Source: Helicobacter pylori (GTDB lineage Bacteria > Campylobacterota > Campylobacteria > Campylobacterales > Helicobacteraceae). Taken from it: 64,000 bases of DNA. Below the pieces are notes generated by a model. The model worked only from the letters and a program-made list of their open reading frames with translations, did no database searches and was not told the origin of the DNA. Position 1 is the stretch's first letter, and the number at the start of each line of letters is the position of its first letter. Location of the stretch: NCBI RefSeq assembly GCF_016748675.1, contig NZ_CP051534.1, positions 1,302,001 to 1,366,000 on the forward strand, written 5' to 3'. The position numbers and the translations under genes are program-made. This document shows positions 58,721 through 64,000 of the stretch, in pieces.

Positions 58721-59870
58721 TTTTTTTGACCCATCCTATTTGTTCATGCGGCGTTAGGATTTTATAATAATCATCATGCGAACCTAAGATTTTAATCGAC
58801 ATTTCATTTTTAGAAAGCCCTAAAATGGTGGAATTTTGCGTGGGCAGAATGCGGATTTTTTTATGAGCGAGCAATAGGGCTGATTTTTGTGTGAATAAAA
58901 GGTGATACAAAACAAACCCTAAGCACAAAATCCCAAGCCCTAAAAAAATGAGTTTGCGCCCAAAAATGAAAAACAGCACCAAGAAAAATACGCACAAAGC
59001 GAGCAACGCCACATTAGAAAAGACTAAAAAATTGTTTTTAGGGATGAGATCGCTTTGAATACCGGTAGTGTCTTGAGTGGGAATGGTTGAAAAAGATAAG
59101 GTTTTAAATTGCTTATTTGAAAGCGAAAAATAATCAAAAGAAAGGTTTTGAAGGGTTTTAGGCAACACGCAATAATAAAAAACGCTCCCTTCTTTAGCCT
59201 TGATTTGGTTTAAAGAGGCGTTATCAAACCCTTGCTTGATCGCTTCTTTGATGTGGAAATCTTCCCAAGTGGCTTCTTTGAACGCTATTTCCATCACCAA
59301 AATATTGTTTTTATCGTCATAATCTTTGGTTTTGTATTGCACAACTTGCAAATCTTTGGCCATGACATTCGCGTAACGAGGGTTTTTGGATAGATCCGTT
59401 ACTTGCAAGATAACTTTTGGGGCTATGGAATGATCGATGTATTTGTCTTTATTGGAAAACGCGCTCACTTCTAAGGACGGAATAATCGCTTTTACGCCCT
59501 TAATCTTGTAATAATAAGTCGCTCTGAAAAGCTCTTTTTCCACCTTTTTCCATTTAGGCATCTTGTTTAAAAGCTCAATTTGGGTTTTATCCCACCCGTC
59601 CTTGATTTTGGCTTCCAAAAACTCAGCGTCAAACAGCAATAAATCATAAGTTACGCCTATAATTTGACCGATATAAACCGGGTTGTTTTCTAAATCTTCT
59701 AATTGGGGGATTTTCACATAAGCCACTTTAGCCTTGATTTCTTCTGGATCGTGAGCGTTTTCAGCAACCAAAAAGCTTACCCAAAAGCTTAAAATCAAAC
59801 TGATGATTTTAAGGATTTTGACTGGATGAGCGAAAAAAATCATTAACGATTTTTCAAATAAAAACCCCAT
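58707..59870 (-). CDS. Membrane protein with a C-terminal SH3-like domain
   Basis: 387 residues. An N-terminal helix ([16 protein letters not shown]) acts as signal or anchor; residues 40-265 are a soluble beta-rich domain of the BatD/oxygen-tolerance kind in layout. Two helices follow ('[18 protein letters not shown]', '[20 protein letters not shown]'), then a bacterial SH3 domain ('[20 protein letters not shown]' … '[12 protein letters not shown]'). The function is unknown; SH3 domains of this kind often bind peptidoglycan. Between ctp (6-base gap) and plsC (overlap), it belongs to an envelope-related operon. Confidence 0.75.
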   Translation of the reverse strand: MGFLFEKSLMIFFAHPVKILKIISLILSFWVSFLVAENAHDPEEIKAKVAYVKIPQLEDLENNPVYIGQIIGVTYDLLLFDAEFLEAKIKDGWDKTQIELLNKMPKWKKVEKELFRATYYYKIKGVKAIIPSLEVSAFSNKDKYIDHSIAPKVILQVTDLSKNPRYANVMAKDLQVVQYKTKDYDDKNNILVMEIAFKEATWEDFHIKEAIKQGFDNASLNQIKAKEGSVFYYCVLPKTLQNLSFDYFSLSNKQFKTLSFSTIPTQDTTGIQSDLIPKNNFLVFSNVALLALCVFFLVLFFIFGRKLIFLGLGILCLGFVLYHLLFTQKSALLLAHKKIRILPTQNSTILGLSKNEMSIKILGSHDDYYKILTPHEQIGWVKKNEVK

Positions 59871-59876
59871 GAGTTT

Positions 59877-61241
59877 TTATTTCTTCTTAGGCGCTTTTTC
59901 ATCCATTTTCTCATCAACGATAGACCAGGTTTTCAAGCTGTCAATAGCGGTTTTTAGCTGAATATCATCATTGATCATTTTAGGAGTAACCTCTTTTTCC
60001 TCTTCGCTTTTCTTGTCTTTATCCGCCTCTTTGGAATTAGGGGTTTTATCATCAAGTTTTTTAAGCTCTTGCTCTAAATGGTGTTTTAGATCCGCTTCTT
60101 TCAAGCTGAATTTATTTTCATTTTCTGGCGCTTTACCCGGATAAATCACAATATCAGGCGTGATCCCCTTAGCTTGAATGGTGCGCCCGCTCGGCAAATA
60201 GTAGCGTGCGGTCGTGATTTTAATCGCTTCGTCTTTATTGACAGGGAGCAGCACCTGCACGCTTCCCTTACCAAAGGTTTTTTCACCGATAATCACGGCC
60301 CGTTTGTGATCTTGCAGTGCCCCTGCGACGATCTCGCTCGCGCTCGCTGAACCGCCATTGACTAACACCGCAATAGGTAAATTGGTATAAGGGGCTCTGC
60401 CGTTAGCCTTGTATTCTAAATTTTCTTCTTTATTTTTGCCTTTTTGAGAGACTAAAACCCCCTCTTTAATAAAGAGGTTAGACAAGCCCACCGCTTGGTT
60501 TAACAACCCTCCAGGATTCCCCCTTAAATCCAACACGATCCCCTTAGCCTTAGGGTTAGCTTTTAAGCCGTCTAGAACCGATTTGGTAACATTCTTGTCA
60601 AAACCACTCACTCTCACATACAGATAAGGGGTTTCTTTAATCTTTTTCACATAGACAGAGGGGAGTTTAATGATGTCTCTAACAATGTTAAACACCAAGG
60701 GTTTTGGCTCGTTTTTCCTAACAACGGTGATCTGAATAGGGGTCTTTGGCTTGCCACGCATGAGATTGATCGCATCATCAATGCTCATGCTCAGCGTGCT
60801 TTCGTTATTGATTTTTAGAATGTTATCGCCTGATTTAACCCCAGCCTTGTAAGCGGGAGTGCCTTCTAAGGGGGCAATAACGGTTAAAACGCCATCGCGC
60901 ATGCCCACCGTGATCCCAAGCCCCCCAAATTCGCCCTCGGTTTGGGCTTGAAATTCCTTAAACTTCTTTTCATTCAAATACGCTGAATGCGCGTCCAAAT
61001 TAGAGAGCAAGCCCTCAATCGCTTTAGTCATGATCTCAGAAATACTGATTTTATCCACATACTTTTTTTCAATTTCTGTAACCACATTAGAGAAACGACT
61101 GAACGCTTCCACCCTTTTAGCCGCTAATTCTTGCGGATCTTCTTTAACCGGCTTGACCGGCTTTTTTTCCTTAACTTCACCACCATGCAAACTCACAGCA
61201 AGAGAAATCGCTAACAACCCTTTAAAAAGTCGTTTTGTCAT
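59877..61241 (-). CDS. ctp: Carboxy-terminal processing protease (S41A)
   Basis: 454 residues from the ATG at 61241 (a GTG five codons upstream is possible). Signal peptide (KRLFKGLLAISLAVSLHGG), a PDZ domain at about 95-170 ('FGGLGITVGMRDGVLTVIAP'), and the S41 protease core with the Ser of 'NGGSASASEIVAGAL' and the Lys of 'VIIGEKTFGKGSVQ' as dyad. It trims or degrades periplasmic proteins and is related to CtpA/Prc. First gene of the ctp-SH3-plsC-ung unit. Confidence 0.94.
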   Translation of the reverse strand: MTKRLFKGLLAISLAVSLHGGEVKEKKPVKPVKEDPQELAAKRVEAFSRFSNVVTEIEKKYVDKISISEIMTKAIEGLLSNLDAHSAYLNEKKFKEFQAQTEGEFGGLGITVGMRDGVLTVIAPLEGTPAYKAGVKSGDNILKINNESTLSMSIDDAINLMRGKPKTPIQITVVRKNEPKPLVFNIVRDIIKLPSVYVKKIKETPYLYVRVSGFDKNVTKSVLDGLKANPKAKGIVLDLRGNPGGLLNQAVGLSNLFIKEGVLVSQKGKNKEENLEYKANGRAPYTNLPIAVLVNGGSASASEIVAGALQDHKRAVIIGEKTFGKGSVQVLLPVNKDEAIKITTARYYLPSGRTIQAKGITPDIVIYPGKAPENENKFSLKEADLKHHLEQELKKLDDKTPNSKEADKDKKSEEEKEVTPKMINDDIQLKTAIDSLKTWSIVDEKMDEKAPKKK

Positions 61242-61350
61242 TGTTAATAGCACCACCCATTTTTGAGATTAGAAAGAATCACCTTTAAGGTTTTATTCAA
61301 TTTTTGCGTTTATTCTATCTAAAATTTAGATAACATGCCCATTCATTCAC

Positions 61351-61500
61351 TCATTTTGAGCCTAAACGGTATAATAAAATCGCATAGCTCCCCGATCCAT
61401 TCACATGCAAATCGCAAAGCATGTTCGTTACAAAAACATTAGAAATGGGGCTTACTTTAGAGCCTCTATCGCAAATGAGAGCGAGATTAGATAATACAGA
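61351..61500 (-). pseudogene. Detached 3' module of a type IIG restriction gene
   Basis: In a frame different from the main restriction ORF the minus strand reads 'SNLALICDRGSKVSPISNVF' and then 'LHVNGSGSYAILLYRL'. This has the same plan as the end of the main ORF ('IALILSRQAKAIGDFDF' … 'GGGSAFPLF'). In type IIG enzymes such a stretch occurs near the end of the specificity region ('…YxFPLYLY'). It is a leftover of a second, related module joined out of frame. Confidence 0.5.
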
Positions 61501-61640
61501 ATAAAGGGAAAGCTGAACCTCCGCCTCTGCGGTAGATATTGTTGTCGCTTGTTTCTTTGCTGATGAATGCGGCATCAAAGTCAAAATCTCCGATGGCTTT
61601 GGCTTGGCGCGATAAGATAAGGGCGATATTGGCATTAAAT

Positions 61641-61654
61641 GGGGGGGGGGGGGG
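61641..61654 (-). repeat. Homopolymer tract, 14 G on the plus strand (14 C in the coding strand)
   Basis: It lies in the type IIG frame and codes for part of a proline run. At the present length the frame is open; one base gained or lost would truncate the specificity region. Confidence 0.93.
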
Positions 61655-62459
61655 TGGATTTTGCAAGATTTCTTGTATTAAGGCTTTGCTGTCATTCCCT
61701 TTTAAATGGGGCAAATCGCTCGTTAAAAATCCAAGCGTTTTTTGGATTTCAATCGTGCGCGCGATGACTTTAATGATGCTGTTTACATGATCAAAGTCGC
61801 AAGGCTCGTTTTTATGGCTTTTTAAATATTTGTCTAAAACGCAATACCCCCCTATCATGTAATCATGAATTTCTTGACTCACCCCCCTAAAATAAGCGCT
61901 ATGGTTGATATAAAGCCGTTGTTCTGGTTCGTTATGAGAGGGTTTTTTGATGATGCGATCATGCGCTTCTTTGTAGAAGGATTCGCCTATATTGGTGTCT
62001 TTTAATTTGTTAAAGCTGTGATTCAGGCTTTCTTTATTTAAGACATGCAAACCGATCAATTCAATCCCTAAAAGGCTTAAAGCCCTAAACAAATCCTTAT
62101 TTTTTGTGAAAAGGATTTTAGGGTAATCGTTTTTAAGGAAGTCTTCATAACGCTTGCGGTAATTTGGGGAATACAATAACGCATAGATATAGCCTAAAAC
62201 CTCTAACGGCTCAAAATGGTGGCTATAATGCTTGTCTATGAAACTTCTAAACTCTGGCGTAAAATTTTCGGTGTAGTTGGGGTTATGGTATAGTGGATTT
62301 ACATAATCGCCTCCCTCCATTCCTGGACATGTCCAAGTGCGCAAATCTGAAATTTTATTACTAACAAATCCTACGCCGCTTTTTTGCGATTGACAAAATC
62401 TGCGAGAAGTAATTAGCGCGACATTTTTGCGCGTTTGATTGGGTGTTTTAGGGTTTGTT

Positions 62460-62473
62460 GGGGGGGGGGGGGG
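62460..62473 (-). repeat. Second homopolymer tract, 14 G on the plus strand (14 C in the coding strand)
   Basis: It codes for the proline run before 'TNPKTPNQTRKNV' in the same type IIG frame, 819 bases from the first tract. It is also in frame at present. Confidence 0.93.
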
Positions 62474-63124
62474 TAACATGTGCTTAAAAACTTCGCTTCG
62501 TGGATAAGCGATAAAAGACTTTGATTTACCGGTATAATAAGTGTAGTAAAAATCAAAGGGGCGGTATTGGCACAAAACGATGTATTCTTCTAAGTTATCA
62601 GCGTTTGCCCTAACATCTCTAATAGCATATTCTAAACGCCAATCTCTGCCATCTTTTTTAATATTATAAACTCTGCGTAATTCACTGGGTTCTAAGGTTG
62701 AAAAATCTTTTAAAAGCTTTAATAAGCTCTCTTTGTCTTTATGGAAAACGACATGATCTCGTTGCGAACAAATACCGGTGCTTCCAACTTGAAACACCTC
62801 CTGAACGCTAAACCCTTGTTCGTATTCCTCTAACAAGGGCGTTTTTTGAGGTATGAGTAAGTAAAAAGGCCCTCTTGGGGCAAGCTCAAGCCATTCAATG
62901 CTATTCAAATCGTTTTGGGCTAAAAAGGCGTATTTTTCAGCCCTTTGGCCATAAACATCATAATAGTAGATTTTTGGCTTGGTGGCTTGCGCCTTTTTGA
63001 CAAAGAGGTTGATGGAGACGCCTTGCATGATATTGAAAACATTTTCGTCTTTTGCGCCTTGTGGGGTTTCCTCCTTTTTCCTAGCGTTTCCATGCAAATT
63101 TAAGATATAAAGCTCATCGTAGCA

Positions 63125-64000
63125 TTCTAAAAGAGAGCGCCTTAACCCTCTAAAAGTAGGGTTGTCTAAAAAGGCGTTGTTAGAGATAAAGCCAAAAAGG
63201 CCATGCCCTAACGATTCGATCTTGTTTTGAGCGAAACGCATGAATTTCACGTAATCGTCTAAGAGCCATTTAGGGTTTTTCTCCTTTTGTAGTTTGTATT
63301 TGGAATGGAGATTTTTAAGTTCCTTTAGGGCGTTTTTACTACCGCTTTCTTTTTGGGTTTGAATGTTTTTTAAAAGCGTTTGGATTTTATCGGCAAGTTT
63401 AATATTTTTTTCAATTTCTATGGTTTGAAATTCAGGCTCTATGCCGTAAGTGGCTTTCACTTCCCATTCAAACAGGCCCTCATTACTGCTCGCCCCACTA
63501 TAAGGGGGGTTACCGGTGATGATAAGGATGTTTTCATCTTTTTTGATTTCTTGAGCGCTTTTAAGCTCTTTTTCAAAAATCGGGTTTAGCCCACGATAAG
63601 CAGCGATCTCACTAGGCTGTATGAAGGTGTTGGTTAAAATGATTTGAAGCGCATCGTTTTCTTTCTAAAAGAGAGCGCCTTAACCCTCTAAAAGTAGGGT
63701 TGTCTAAAAAGGCGTTGTTAGAGATAAAGCCAAAAAGGCCATGCCCTAACGATTCGATCTTGTTTTGAGCGAAACGCATGAATTTCACGTAATCGTCTAA
63801 GAGCCATTTAGGGTTTTTCTCCTTTTGTAGTTTGTATTTGGAATGGAGATTTTTAAGTTCCTTTAGGGCGTTTTTACTACCGCTTTCTTTTTGGGTTTGA
63901 ATGTTTTTTAAAAGCGTTTGGATTTTATCGGCAAGTTTAATATTTTTTTCAATTTCTATGGTTTGAAATTCAGGCTCTATGCCGTAAGTGGCTTTCACTT
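63125..64000. repeat. Tandem duplication with a 538-bp period inside the restriction gene
   Basis: The bases 63125-63462 recur at 63663-64000 with no difference that I can find by eye, an offset of exactly 538. The first unit is 63125-63662; the second runs past the window edge. The units meet at a TTCT shared by both ends. 538 is not a multiple of three, so the duplication shifts the frame. Confidence 0.95.
63612..64000 (-). pseudogene. Upstream copy of the duplicated restriction-gene segment, truncated
   Basis: The incoming frame repeats the 'KATYGIEPEFQTIEIEKN' to 'RGLRRSLLE' region of the downstream piece, then crosses the duplication junction and reads unrelated codons (RKRCASNHFNQHLHTA) to a stop at 63612. 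The real N-terminal part of the enzyme, with nuclease and SAM-binding motifs, would therefore end here, after motif IV. Whether the upstream part is itself intact cannot be seen. Confidence 0.75.

Larger units (their letters stand above)
61487..63664 (-). pseudogene. Type IIG restriction-modification enzyme, C-terminal part, broken by a duplication
   Basis: The frame is open from a stop at 63665-63667 to 61487 (about 725 codons) and contains methyltransferase motif IV 'LIITGNPPYSGASS' (codons at 63500-63511) followed by 'FGFISNNAFLDNPTFRGLRR' and a long specificity region to the C-terminus. These are features of fused type IIG (HP1354-like) adenine-specific enzymes. The endonuclease part and motif I must lie upstream, beyond the window. 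They cannot reach this frame because a 538-bp tandem duplication puts a stop in between. Two 14-G tracts lie inside. Starting at the internal ATG 63460 would lose motif IV, so no functional enzyme is expected from this piece alone. Confidence 0.75.

Overview
The window is chromosomal DNA of Helicobacter pylori (Epsilonproteobacteria). I recognise this from AT-rich codon use and from gene content and order: pflA-algC, a trp operon, one fused S10-spc-alpha ribosomal cluster, the crdAB-czcBA copper system, nikR facing exbB-exbD-tonB, a Hop outer-membrane protein, gapA-pgk, ung-plsC and a type IIG restriction gene. The order follows what I recall of the 26695 block HP1274-HP1354, except for one inverted segment. 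I see no tRNA, rRNA, CRISPR array or complete insertion sequence.

Layout. 1-3.2 kb: pflA (open at the left edge) and phosphomannomutase algC. 3.3-18.4 kb: the most rearranged part. It holds a coiled-coil orphan gene, a thiamine salvage cluster (tenA, plus pnuC/pnuT and thiamine pyrophosphokinase behind a TPP riboswitch), a glycine-zipper/membrane-protein pair, a YceI protein, a class C acid phosphatase, a GT9 glycosyltransferase, an overlooked small lipoprotein-like ORF and trpEGDCBA. Both ends of the 4.4-17.3 kb block carry short inverted duplicates: a piece from behind trpA and the 3' end of the thiamine kinase gene. This is the arrangement left by an inversion with staggered, filled-in ends. 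18.4-32.3 kb: 27 translation, transcription and secretion genes on the minus strand, from rpsJ down to rplQ, with infA, map and secY inside and no rpmD (L30).

32.4-36.7 kb: a P-loop ATPase, an array of ten TATTTATG units, a secreted protein, rnhB, a small possibly HicA-like gene and fumC. 36.9-42.6 kb: copper export operon. 42.6-49 kb: azlD/azlC/dnaJ, a secreted coiled-coil protein, mnmA, a J-domain protein, nadD and nikR. 49.2-53.2 kb: exbB-exbD-tonB and a Hop porin/adhesin gene with a 15-A tract upstream of its promoter. 53.3-61.2 kb: two minus-strand operons, gapA-pgk-corA-terC and ctp-(SH3 protein)-plsC-ung. 61.3-64 kb: a broken type IIG restriction-modification gene with two 14-G tracts and a 538-bp tandem duplication.

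Functional themes are metal handling (Cu, Ni, Fe, Mg), vitamin B1 salvage, tryptophan synthesis and envelope biogenesis. Several loci show the slippage and recombination-based variation typical of the species. The items most worth a second look are the inversion footprint, the tandem duplication inside the restriction gene, the two related hairpin elements resembling decayed AapA/IsoA-type loci, the glycine-zipper pair and the 46-residue lipoprotein-like ORF.
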